Source: Armatimonadota bacterium
GTDB lineage: Bacteria; Armatimonadota; UBA5829
Assembly (NCBI GenBank): GCA_029907315.1
Contig: JARYME010000019.1
Location: 1 to 40,267, forward strand
DNA: 40,267 nucleotides
Direction of reading: 5' to 3'
Shown in pieces: positions 32,527 to 40,267 of the stretch. The notes below the pieces were generated by a model, which worked only from the letters and a program-made list of their open reading frames with translations, was not told where the DNA came from and made no database searches. Positions within the stretch are counted from its first letter, which is position 1. Each line of letters begins with the position of its first letter. The position numbers and the translations under genes are program-made.

Positions 32527-35346
32527 ATGATATTAGTGCGCGAAGCATGCATTTCCGGGATTCTTGCAGCGCTCGCAATTGCTAGCCCGTGCGCTGCCGC
32601 AAGCATAACGATACGAAACAACTACGACGTACCCTACGCCGGTGCTGTTACGCTCGGTTGTTCTCTGCCTGATGGCATTTTCGAGAGTAACCGTGGTTAT
32701 GCTCGGGTGCGCGGTGGAGCGGTTTTGGCCTCTGTCGACATTCCTCCGCACAGCGAGGTGAAGTTAGTTCGCACTTCTCAGTCCGCTCGCAAGAAATCCG
32801 GGCCGATCTCTGTATCATCCGTGGGCAGCACGCTCAGAGTTCGGTATGGGAACGCGTCTGTTGCGGACGTAGATTTTGCACTGGTCGTGGTTCCAGGAAG
32901 GAGAATGACTGCATCGGAGGTACCTTCGGCGTTTAAGGCAATCCCTCTTCAGTTCGCAGTTCAAAATGACGGCTCGATTTCCGCGTCAGCTGAGGTCTGC
33001 GGGTACTTTATTTCGATACGCGCAGTGCCATGTCCCGAAGCCGGGTTGGATTTCTTCGCCGACGTAAAGCGCACCCAAGCTCCTGATGGGCCGGCCTATG
33101 TGGCTCTGGTGCGGCGGATAAACACGCCGGTTGCTCTCAATCATCGGATACGTTGGAACGGCCGCGTGGTGGACTCAGACACGGAGCCGAACGAGTTCAA
33201 TATCGACTTCCGATTGACCAGAGGATTAGATTGGGCATCTTGGAACGCTGGAAGGGCTCGAGTCGCAGTCATAAACGGCTTTGCCCCTGGAATTAGTATC
33301 GAGCAGCGTCCCGGCACGTGGATAACGGCGAACCGGTTTTACGTGTGGGAGTATCTGCGGCGTCGCGGAAACTCCCACTATTTTGTCTCGGAGATAGCCG
33401 GTCGCGATCCTGAGCAGCCTGAGAGTTACAGGGGCGTAAAATCATACACACAGCCGCGCAGGGACGAACCGATAAAACTGAAGTGGCGGTTGGCAGTTGC
33501 CGAATCGCCCTACGCCGATTGGGAGGAAAGCCAACTACTGGTTTTTGCGGGTTACCGAAAAGTGAGTGTAACTGGCGAAGATGTTACAGTCGACTTGGGG
33601 GTTTCGCACGTCGAATTCGGCACCAGTTACTTCCCTTACTCGACCATGTGTGAGAATTTCGACTATTACCGCACACCAGGCCTGGATAGAGAGGGGTGGT
33701 GGCCGTTCTCCTCACAAGCGTGGGAGAACTGGCGCGCTTTCGAACCTCAGATGCGAACTGACTTGCGCATTATAAAGTCGATGGGGTTCGAGTGGGTGCG
33801 TCTCCATCACCTTGAGCTGGTAGGGACAATGAATCGCGATAATGCACTGCAGTTCCTGGATTTCTTTATGAACGAGTGCAGGACTCTAGGGTTGAAGGTT
33901 CTGGTGGATACGGCCGGTAGTCCTGGGTGGTTTTCCACTATAGCAGGGCGGTACCGCGATGTCGTGAAGCTAATCGAGATAGAAAACGAGGTGCTCATTC
34001 CAGGGATCAAGCCGGGTGCCCCCGAGCGTTGGAAGGCTTGCTATCAAGCAGCGAAGAGCGCGGCTCCTGACACCGAAGTGTTTCTCACAGGCAATTGCAA
34101 TATGGCCATGTTCCACCGGCTGGTGAGCCTCGGCGTTCCGTTTGATCGGACTGGCTACCACAGCTACAAACACGGTCCCGGTTGGGAAGAAACGTTCAAG
34201 ACACTGCCGGTGGCTGTTGCGGGTTGTGCTGTGGATCTGGGCACGACGCCGGTACTCGGCGAATTCAACTGGAAGGAGTTGACAAGGTGGTCTCCTGAGG
34301 CCAGGGCAGAGCGGTTTGAAACAATATATCGGAATGTACTGTCACAGCGCGCCGTTAAAGAGTTCTTCCAATTCCATTGGCAAGAAACGCTTTGCGTCAA
34401 CCCGCGCCTTACCCGCAAAGGGATCAGACATTATGAGACCATATATCTGGATAGGCGTCCGAAGCCAGAAGCGTACGTTCTAATGCGGCTGATTCGTGAG
34501 TACTGTCGGCTCGACAGCCCTCAACGCGAGCTTCCGATTTCAATAGAAGAGGTAGCCCTGCACGACGGTAAAGCCTGCGCCAGAATAACGGTGCAAAACA
34601 ACATGGTCAAGCGCGTAACCGTTAGATTGACGAGTGAGTCCTATTCGGAGCTCCGGTGCGGTATGCTGGAGAGTAAGGTTCTGGAACTTGCTCCTGGTGA
34701 GATGGGCACTGCGCGGGTCGAGTTGTCTCTGCCGGATGGTGCGCTTCCTGGTGTGTATCATTATTTTGTGAAGGCGGAATACGAAGGCAAGGTGGCCTAC
34801 GGATGGGGGTGGGCGATAAACCGTGGCGAACCGACATTTTCGCCGGATCCGGTGTTGGGGGATCTCGTCGAGTACGGACAGAATCCGGCTGAAAAGGGCA
34901 CGATTGATTGGGGCAAGTTGGTTTGTGTGGCGTTCGGACCGGAGGCGAGCGTAGTCGAAGTTGAAATGGCCTATCTGATTTTTAACACACTGCAATCCGC
35001 CACCGGTATGAAACTGCGGTTGTGCAGCACCGCGGATATTCCTTCAAGTCTGCTGGCGAGCGGTAGCTTGATACTTGTAGGAACGCCGAGCTCGAATCCG
35101 CTTATACATTCGATTTTGTCCAAAGTGGATTCGGAAAAGGGCCGAGTGGAGGTAGACAACCTAGACGGAGGACGGCAGTGGCTGTTGATAACAGGTAAGG
35201 ACGAACGCAGCGTGCAGGCTGCAGCAACCGACTTCGTGCTTCGCTATTGGCGCAACGCAAAGGATGCCGCGTGCCGAATTACCGGATTGGAGAAGGGAGC
35301 GGCGCTTGGGAATCGAGCGGCTCCCGGCGAGGTCAACCCGCCGTAA
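32527..35346 (+). CDS. Secreted clan GH-A-like glycoside hydrolase, family unassigned
   Basis: A 939-residue exported enzyme. Residues 1-25 are a signal peptide. About 350 residues of beta-rich sequence follow, then a TIM barrel beginning FGTSYFPYSTMCENFDYYRTP. In numbering from this start the likely acid/base is E488 (KLIEIENEVLIPG) and the nucleophile E579 (PVLGEFNW), about 90 residues apart as in clan GH-A. HYETIYLDRRPKPEAYVLMR follows the barrel. A C-terminal module of about 280 residues contains further beta-sandwich and alpha/beta segments. No exact family was recognised. ATG at 32527 was preferred to GTG at 32491, which has no ribosome site and precedes the signal peptide. The transporter genes follow downstream. 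Confidence 0.68.
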   Translation: MILVREACISGILAALAIASPCAAASITIRNNYDVPYAGAVTLGCSLPDGIFESNRGYARVRGGAVLASVDIPPHSEVKLVRTSQSARKKSGPISVSSVGSTLRVRYGNASVADVDFALVVVPGRRMTASEVPSAFKAIPLQFAVQNDGSISASAEVCGYFISIRAVPCPEAGLDFFADVKRTQAPDGPAYVALVRRINTPVALNHRIRWNGRVVDSDTEPNEFNIDFRLTRGLDWASWNAGRARVAVINGFAPGISIEQRPGTWITANRFYVWEYLRRRGNSHYFVSEIAGRDPEQPESYRGVKSYTQPRRDEPIKLKWRLAVAESPYADWEESQLLVFAGYRKVSVTGEDVTVDLGVSHVEFGTSYFPYSTMCENFDYYRTPGLDREGWWPFSSQAWENWRAFEPQMRTDLRIIKSMGFEWVRLHHLELVGTMNRDNALQFLDFFMNECRTLGLKVLVDTAGSPGWFSTIAGRYRDVVKLIEIENEVLIPGIKPGAPERWKACYQAAKSAAPDTEVFLTGNCNMAMFHRLVSLGVPFDRTGYHSYKHGPGWEETFKTLPVAVAGCAVDLGTTPVLGEFNWKELTRWSPEARAERFETIYRNVLSQRAVKEFFQFHWQETLCVNPRLTRKGIRHYETIYLDRRPKPEAYVLMRLIREYCRLDSPQRELPISIEEVALHDGKACARITVQNNMVKRVTVRLTSESYSELRCGMLESKVLELAPGEMGTARVELSLPDGALPGVYHYFVKAEYEGKVAYGWGWAINRGEPTFSPDPVLGDLVEYGQNPAEKGTIDWGKLVCVAFGPEASVVEVEMAYLIFNTLQSATGMKLRLCSTADIPSSLLASGSLILVGTPSSNPLIHSILSKVDSEKGRVEVDNLDGGRQWLLITGKDERSVQAAATDFVLRYWRNAKDAACRITGLEKGAALGNRAAPGEVNPP

Positions 35347-35419
35347 ACACCAGTATGCGAACGCGTACCGTAGACAGACAAATCCTACAATTCACTAATT
35401 TAGCACAAGGTAAAACCGC

Positions 35420-36460
35420 ATGACTAAGGAGCAATTCGATATACTAAAAGCCGCCGCGGAAGGCAAAACGAAGAAACTTCCGGTTGCGCTGATCGTAGAC
35501 AGCCCCTGGATCCCAGGGTTTGTGGGCATAAAGCCTATAGAGTACTTCACGGAGCCTGAGATCTGGCTCAGCGCTAATTTGGAGGTCGTGAGGCGTTTTC
35601 CACAAGTGATCTTTATCCCGGGTTTCTGGGTTGAGTACGGTATGGCGGTAGAACCGTCAGCCTTCGGGTGCAAGATCTCTTGGTGGAATGACTCTCCGCC
35701 TTCGGTAACACCGGTACTCAGGGATATATCTGAAGTTGACAGCCTGAGTGTGCCATTGCCTAAGTATGACGGGCTTATGCCTTTCGTTCTGCATTTGCAG
35801 AGATGGGTGCAACAGCGCATTGAGCCGTTGGGATACTCAATTAGGATAGTTGCGGCGCGCGGTCCGCTGACGCTCGCCGTGCATCTGCGAGGCGTGACAG
35901 ATTTCTTGACCGACATCAAGATTGCTCCCGAAGAGTCGCATCGATTTCTCGAGATCTGCACCCAAACAGTCATAAAGTGGCTCAGTGCCCAGATCGAAAA
36001 CCTGCCGTATGTTGAAGGGATTCTGGTGCTTGACGATATCGTCGGATTGCTCTCGCCGACCGACTATGATGTATTTGCACACCCTTATCTGAGTCAGGTG
36101 TTTGGCGCGTTTCCAAGTATGCTGAAGATCTACCACAACGACGCCAACATACTGCCCTTTGCGGAACGGTTAGCGGAAGCTGGTTTTCATATACTCAACT
36201 TCAGTCACGAGATCGATATCGGCGAACTTGCGGCGCGAGTGGGACAGCGCGTTGCTCTGATGGGTAACGTACCGCCTCTGGAGGTACTTGCGAAAGGTTC
36301 GGCCGACGACGTGCGTCGCTTTGCTGCACAATGCATAGAAAAGTCGAGAGCAAGATTTATTCTTTCTGCCGGCGGAGGGACATCACCCGGAACCCCGGCT
36401 GAGAACATAGACGCTCTGATTGCCGCGAGCGAAGAAGTCAGTGTAAGGAGATCCGCGTGA
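35420..36460 (+). CDS. Uroporphyrinogen decarboxylase-superfamily protein (methyltransferase-like), zinc cysteines missing
   Basis: A 346-residue cytoplasmic protein of the URO-D/MtaA/CmuA superfamily, which includes heme-pathway decarboxylases and corrinoid- or Zn-dependent methyltransferases. The family end motif is present: SAGGGTSPGTPAENIDAL. Methyltransferase members bind zinc with H-x-C and a later C; here the matching positions read H239-N-D241 and G319, so both cysteines are absent while the histidine remains. It does not look like a heme-pathway HemE: it lacks the N-terminal arginine-rich motif and lies among glycan genes. A role in handling a methylated or carboxylated sugar is a hypothesis. 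AAGG lies 8 nt before the ATG. Its stop overlaps the transporter start (GTGA). Confidence 0.7.
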   Translation: MTKEQFDILKAAAEGKTKKLPVALIVDSPWIPGFVGIKPIEYFTEPEIWLSANLEVVRRFPQVIFIPGFWVEYGMAVEPSAFGCKISWWNDSPPSVTPVLRDISEVDSLSVPLPKYDGLMPFVLHLQRWVQQRIEPLGYSIRIVAARGPLTLAVHLRGVTDFLTDIKIAPEESHRFLEICTQTVIKWLSAQIENLPYVEGILVLDDIVGLLSPTDYDVFAHPYLSQVFGAFPSMLKIYHNDANILPFAERLAEAGFHILNFSHEIDIGELAARVGQRVALMGNVPPLEVLAKGSADDVRRFAAQCIEKSRARFILSAGGGTSPGTPAENIDALIAASEEVSVRRSA

Positions 36461-37764
36461 AAATAAAACATCTGCGCTGGTATATCCTTGCCTTAGTGTT
36501 TGCAGCCACGATTATCAACTATCTTGACCGCCAGACCATATCAGTTATGGCCCCTGCTATCTCCAAGATTTATCGGCTCGACGAGCCCACCATGGCTATC
36601 ATATTTTCCGCATTCTTGTGGGCTTACACCATAGGACCCACCATTACGGGATGGATAATAGACAAACTGGGTTCGCGCCGGGGCTACATACTTGCTATGG
36701 GCATATGGTCGGCTGCCGGAGTGCTCACAGCAGCCGCCCCAAGCATAGGCCGCGTATTTCACAAGGTGCTGCCGTTGAACGTTGCTCCCGTCGTTTTAGG
36801 CTTCATTGTATGCCGTTTCATACTGGGCCTGGGAGAATCTGCAAACTGGCCGGCCGCCATCAAGACCATATCTGAGTGGTTTCCAACAAAGGAGAGGTCA
36901 TTTGCCATAGGGTGGTTCAACAGCGGTTCGTCCGTGGGTGCCGTAGTAGCACCCGGGCTCTGCACATGGCTGCTGCTCACTTATGGTTGGCGGATGGGAT
37001 TCATTGTCGTGGGGGCCATTGGATTTATATGGATTGCCGCTTGGCTTGTTCTCTATAGACCTTTGGCGACTCACCCGTTGGTCACTGAGGATGAAAGAAA
37101 CTACATCCGCTTCGGTCAGGAAATCGAACGGGATTCCGACGAAGCGCCAAAAGTGCGCTGGATCGACATCTTGAGGATAAAGCCTACTAGGGGGGTCGTC
37201 CTCACCAGGTTCTTCATGGATCCTGTTTGGTGGTTCTACACGATCTGGCTGCCAACCGCCCTGGCTAAGGACAGAGGCATGGATCTCAAAAGTATAGCAG
37301 TATTTGCTACGTTGGCGTTCTTGGCCTCAGATCTGGGCAACATATTCGGCGGAGGTGCGTCCAGTTGGTTGATCAAGAACGGATGGAGTGTGAACCGAGC
37401 AAGGAAAAGCGTGATGGTTCCATGCGCACTGTGTATAATGTCAGGGCTTGCAGTCCCGTTTGTCTCTGCGAAGGCAGCCGTGGCGCTCATCGCGCTCATA
37501 ATGTTCTGCTACCAAAGTTGGTCGGTGAATATGCTCACTATTCCGGCTGACGTACTCCCGCGGCGTATTGTTGCATCGGCCGCTGGGCTTTCGCATATGG
37601 GCGCAGGTTTCGGTGGCATTGTCATGAACTATGTTGTGGGGCACCTCGCGAAGAGTACCGGCAGCTTTACGATACCATTCATGTTGATGGGTTTGATGCC
37701 CCTTATTGGGATTGCGTTCCTGTTTCTAGTCATAGGTCGCATCGCACCGTACGGTAAAGACTGA
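36457..37764 (+). CDS. MFS transporter, hexuronate/ExuT-like (anion:cation symporter family)
   Basis: A 435-residue inner-membrane protein with twelve hydrophobic segments. Signatures of the ACS/ExuT branch are INYLDRQTISVMAPAI in helix 1, GWIIDKLGSRRGY in the first cytoplasmic loop, and the GLGESANWPAAIKTISEWFP segment with ERSFAIGWFNSG. Known members import hexuronates, galactonate or related sugar acids with protons. It starts with GTG overlapping the URO-D stop (4 bp), so the two are translated together, and lies 10 bp before the GH2-like gene. The most direct reading is uptake of a uronic acid released by the neighbouring extracellular enzymes; the exact substrate is not encoded in the sequence. 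Confidence 0.85.
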   Translation: MKIKHLRWYILALVFAATIINYLDRQTISVMAPAISKIYRLDEPTMAIIFSAFLWAYTIGPTITGWIIDKLGSRRGYILAMGIWSAAGVLTAAAPSIGRVFHKVLPLNVAPVVLGFIVCRFILGLGESANWPAAIKTISEWFPTKERSFAIGWFNSGSSVGAVVAPGLCTWLLLTYGWRMGFIVVGAIGFIWIAAWLVLYRPLATHPLVTEDERNYIRFGQEIERDSDEAPKVRWIDILRIKPTRGVVLTRFFMDPVWWFYTIWLPTALAKDRGMDLKSIAVFATLAFLASDLGNIFGGGASSWLIKNGWSVNRARKSVMVPCALCIMSGLAVPFVSAKAAVALIALIMFCYQSWSVNMLTIPADVLPRRIVASAAGLSHMGAGFGGIVMNYVVGHLAKSTGSFTIPFMLMGLMPLIGIAFLFLVIGRIAPYGKD

Positions 37765-37774
37765 GAATGCCTTG

Positions 37775-40267
37775 ATGCTGGTTATTTTGGGCGTGCGGAT
37801 GATACACGTATTCGGACGAACGTGGATTGGCGTATTACTGGTTTGCGTCGCTCGCGTGGTTCTATGCGGATTGGCGGTATTAGTGTCGGCGAGTGTGCCG
37901 TTGCACGCGGCGCCGATTATTGTGTTAGCCGGCACCGACAGCGCGACCGTGAAGATCATCGACACAGCAAACTATCGTCCGGATGTAGCGCTCAGTTACC
38001 GCATAGTCCACTGGCCCGACGGCGAGGTCCTTGCTGAGGGCACTGTTCGCCCTGAGCAGATTGTGAAGGATGAAATCGGTTATCCGAGCTTTTCGATACG
38101 CGGTGTTCGCCCAAAGCTCTGGTCGCCGAATGATCCGCAGCTCTACGAGCTCGTGCTTACCCGTCGAGATGGCATCCTAATGGGCAAGGTTAGGTTCGGG
38201 TTTCGTGCCTTTGAGGTGCGTAACGGTGCATTCTATCTCAATGGGCGACCGATTTTCCTTCGCGGCTTGCCTATCAATCCGCCGGGGCGAGACTTGCCGG
38301 AAGCCACTGGCAAGGATCCGAAGTTCGTGAGAGAGTATCTGCGCCTGCTTAAAAGTGCGGGAGTGAATATTGTGCGTGTGGAATCGGAGCTTTGGCTCTC
38401 TGCGTGCGACGAAGTGGGGCTTATGGTTTTTCAAGGACAGTACGGTCCAGCGCCGGGTGGGACAGGCAGCCACCCGCCCGCCTTTGAGCAGTGCAGGGAC
38501 GATTACCGTCGGATATTCACTGAGCTGGCGAATCATCCCAGCGTCGTTATATATGTTTTGACCAACGAGGTCGACTACAAGGGGACTTCTTATCTTGAGC
38601 TCTTGAGAAAAGTGCGAGAAGATGTGCGGCGGCTCGATCCTACAAGGCCGGTAATCGGAAACGCTGGTTTTGGGCGCGGCGAGCCCGGCGAGATCTACGA
38701 TGTTCACTGCTACTACGGTTGGTATGCTCACAACTTTCATGACTGGTATCGCGCGTACGAGACCTATTTGCAGCAGGCGGCACGGGCCGGAAAGCCGTTG
38801 ACTTTCACGGAGTGCGTGGGTGCTTACACCAGCGACGACGGGGAGTTTCTGAGCATGTCGAAGCAGATGTGCACCAGGATGCGCTGGATAGGCACGGCGC
38901 CGGAGCCGCGCAAGGCGGCTCTTGATTATCAGGCGGAACTTCTCAGACAAGTTGTGGAAATAGGCAGACGTATGCGAAAAAACGGCCGTGGCGTTGCCGG
39001 GATTATGCCCTTTACCTACGTGCTTGGCTGGTCGAGTGCGCGCAGTGTGGACGATATTATCATCAAACCGGCATTTCAGGCGCTGAAAACGGCTTTTCAG
39101 CCGGTGCTTCTCAGCCCTGAGTGCTGGAAAAGGAACCTGTTTTCAGGCGATAAGCTGCAGGTCCGCCTATGCGTGGTAAACGATAACGACCTCGGCAGGG
39201 ATTTGGCTGGCTGCTCAGCTGTTGTGACTTTGAAAGGACCGAACAGCGAGGTGTTAGCGACGGCTGAGGTCAGTTTCCCTTGTGTTCCGTATTACTCGAA
39301 CGCCTGGCAGGAAGTGTCGATCAAGATCCCGGAGAGCAAAACTCGCAAGCGTTGTGTTGTGGAGTGCAGATTGCTCGACGACACGCGCCGGGTAATTTCC
39401 GAAAACTGCTTCGAGATAACGATCACGCCTCGCAATTGGGCACGCCTAGATGGTGTTCGCGTCGCGGTATTCGATCCTGTAGGTGCTACGGCAGCTGCTT
39501 TGAAGGACCTTGGTGCGGAAGTGGAAAGGATCTCCAAATGGGAGCATATGCCAAAGGCGGGGCTTGTTGTAGTAGGTGCCAAGGCGTTTTCCAATGCGCG
39601 CGCTCCTTCTCGGAAGCAGCTTGCGCAGTTTTTGAAGGAAGGTGGCCGAATTCTCTGCTTGGAGCAAGAGGCTGAGAGTTGGTCGAGCGACTGGCTTCCT
39701 GCGAAATACACCCTTGTTAGACCTCGGTCCGGCTTCACGTATATCCAGCCTGTCGGGTATAACGAGGTGATAATGGACGAGCTCGAAGCTCAGGACTTTA
39801 GGTTTTGGAATGCAACAAGCAGATATCCGGATGGGACGCCGGACATTTGTCCCGTAAGGAGCCCGCTTAGACCCATTTCCGTTGAGGACTTGCGAAAAGC
39901 AAGAGTATGGGCTTCGTGCGACCAGCTGCTGTCCTCCTATGCTGTACTTGAGCTGTTGGAAGGAGACGGAAGCATCATTCTGTGTCAATTCGGGATCGTT
40001 GAGCGGGTGCGTCACGATCCTATCGCGGCGAAGCTTCTTGCCAACTTGATACGCTACGCCAAGAGTTCAGACGGGCACAAGCTGGTTAGCTTAGACAAGC
40101 CGGTCCGTTGGAACCAGGAAGCCTTTCGCACTGGTGTGTTCGTATCCAACCTGCAGGGGCTACTGCCTCACTCGAAGACCTATCAACACACTGGAAGTAG
40201 TAAGGGCAGGCTTGGGGAGGATCACTCAATAGACGGTTTCACAATGGTTGGGAGCTACCACTTTACC
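37775..40267 (+). CDS. GH2-like glycoside hydrolase, partial (runs off the window end)
   Basis: An open frame of 831 codons that is still open at the last base. The N-terminus has a hydrophobic segment (about residues 10-45), probably a signal or anchor. Residues about 60-150 are the GH2 immunoglobulin-like domain (LWSPNDPQLYELVL, GFRAFEVRNGAFYLNGRP), then the barrel (FLRGLPI, KSAGVNIVRVESELW). The acid/base is E265 (LTNEVD) and the nucleophile E346 (FTECVG), 81 residues apart. The usual N-terminal sugar-binding jelly roll is missing. Later an alpha/beta segment (RVAVFDPVGATAAALKDLG) resembles a glutaminase-like fold. The start is uncertain: ATG at 37775 or 37799, both with weak ribosome sites. 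It follows the transporter in one operon. Confidence 0.8.
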   Translation, partial: MLVILGVRMIHVFGRTWIGVLLVCVARVVLCGLAVLVSASVPLHAAPIIVLAGTDSATVKIIDTANYRPDVALSYRIVHWPDGEVLAEGTVRPEQIVKDEIGYPSFSIRGVRPKLWSPNDPQLYELVLTRRDGILMGKVRFGFRAFEVRNGAFYLNGRPIFLRGLPINPPGRDLPEATGKDPKFVREYLRLLKSAGVNIVRVESELWLSACDEVGLMVFQGQYGPAPGGTGSHPPAFEQCRDDYRRIFTELANHPSVVIYVLTNEVDYKGTSYLELLRKVREDVRRLDPTRPVIGNAGFGRGEPGEIYDVHCYYGWYAHNFHDWYRAYETYLQQAARAGKPLTFTECVGAYTSDDGEFLSMSKQMCTRMRWIGTAPEPRKAALDYQAELLRQVVEIGRRMRKNGRGVAGIMPFTYVLGWSSARSVDDIIIKPAFQALKTAFQPVLLSPECWKRNLFSGDKLQVRLCVVNDNDLGRDLAGCSAVVTLKGPNSEVLATAEVSFPCVPYYSNAWQEVSIKIPESKTRKRCVVECRLLDDTRRVISENCFEITITPRNWARLDGVRVAVFDPVGATAAALKDLGAEVERISKWEHMPKAGLVVVGAKAFSNARAPSRKQLAQFLKEGGRILCLEQEAESWSSDWLPAKYTLVRPRSGFTYIQPVGYNEVIMDELEAQDFRFWNATSRYPDGTPDICPVRSPLRPISVEDLRKARVWASCDQLLSSYAVLELLEGDGSIILCQFGIVERVRHDPIAAKLLANLIRYAKSSDGHKLVSLDKPVRWNQEAFRTGVFVSNLQGLLPHSKTYQHTGSSKGRLGEDHSIDGFTMVGSYHFT

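Noticed and set aside
38177-38950. Minus-strand open frame of 257 codons opposite the GH2-like gene
   Set aside because: Shadow of the plus-strand frame, which stays open for 831 codons and has both catalytic glutamates and GH2 signatures.
1-40267. tRNA, rRNA, CRISPR repeats, insertion sequences and attachment sites
   Set aside because: I looked for T-loop sequences, regularly spaced repeats and transposase-like frames and found none I could support.

Overview
This is chromosomal DNA from a bacterium, moderately GC-rich by eye, with sigma-70-like promoters (TTGACN, 17-18 bp, TATNNT) and frequent TTG/GTG starts. Four markers point to the Planctomycetota / Verrucomicrobiota / Armatimonadota range: two PEP-CTERM proteins, two tandem pseudopilins with an H-X9-DG C-terminal motif, a secreted 'IGQ...GFWSG' protein, and secreted OB-fold-like domains of a 'K-V-T...Y-x-x-E-x-x-R-S' type. 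I favour Armatimonadota, but that is inference. I see no tRNA, rRNA, CRISPR array, transposase or phage module.

Region 1 (about 98-5465) is a five-gene operon for a split, archaeal-type glutamate synthase: a four-cluster ferredoxin, an FAD/NAD(P) oxidoreductase, the class II glutaminase, the FMN synthase domain with its own ferredoxin clusters, and the GXGXG domain. The genes overlap or nearly touch. A promoter at 98-126 makes a structured leader ending in an intrinsic terminator (189-228) before the first start codon, so the operon is probably controlled by attenuation or a riboswitch. A Tat-exported sulfatase follows (5500-6876) and ends at a bidirectional terminator.

Region 2 (7001-16811) carries mostly secreted or envelope proteins, mainly on the minus strand: a PEP-CTERM beta-propeller, a tailspike-like pectate-lyase-fold protein, an OB-fold protein, a large beta-helix protein, two small membrane proteins and a repeat-containing secreted protein. 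An NYN-domain putative RNase with a LOTUS-like region lies among them.

Region 3 (17055-19008) is a compact MarR-type regulator / UPF0718 (ArsP-like) permease / small thioredoxin-like cassette. All three proteins carry vicinal cysteine pairs. Two copies of a perfect inverted repeat, TAGTTG-N7-CAACTA, lie at the regulator promoter and in front of the permease. I read this as a self-regulated resistance cassette for a thiophilic toxicant, possibly trivalent (organo)arsenic.

Region 4 (19094-24722) has a LacI-type regulator, whose stop codon overlaps that of a convergent pseudopilin, a second pseudopilin paralog, and an 858-residue multidomain secreted protein.

Region 5 (24822-40267) looks like a polysaccharide-utilization locus without SusC/D. 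A minus-strand run encodes a GH42-like glycosidase, a secreted alpha/alpha-toroid lyase-like enzyme and a DNRLRE-domain protein. Divergently there are a PEP-CTERM protein, a clan GH-A-like glycosidase, a URO-D-superfamily protein lacking the expected zinc cysteines, an ExuT-like MFS transporter and a GH2-like glycosidase cut by the window end. Together they suggest breakdown of a uronate-containing, possibly O-methylated glycan and uptake of the sugar acid; the substrate is not proven by the sequence.
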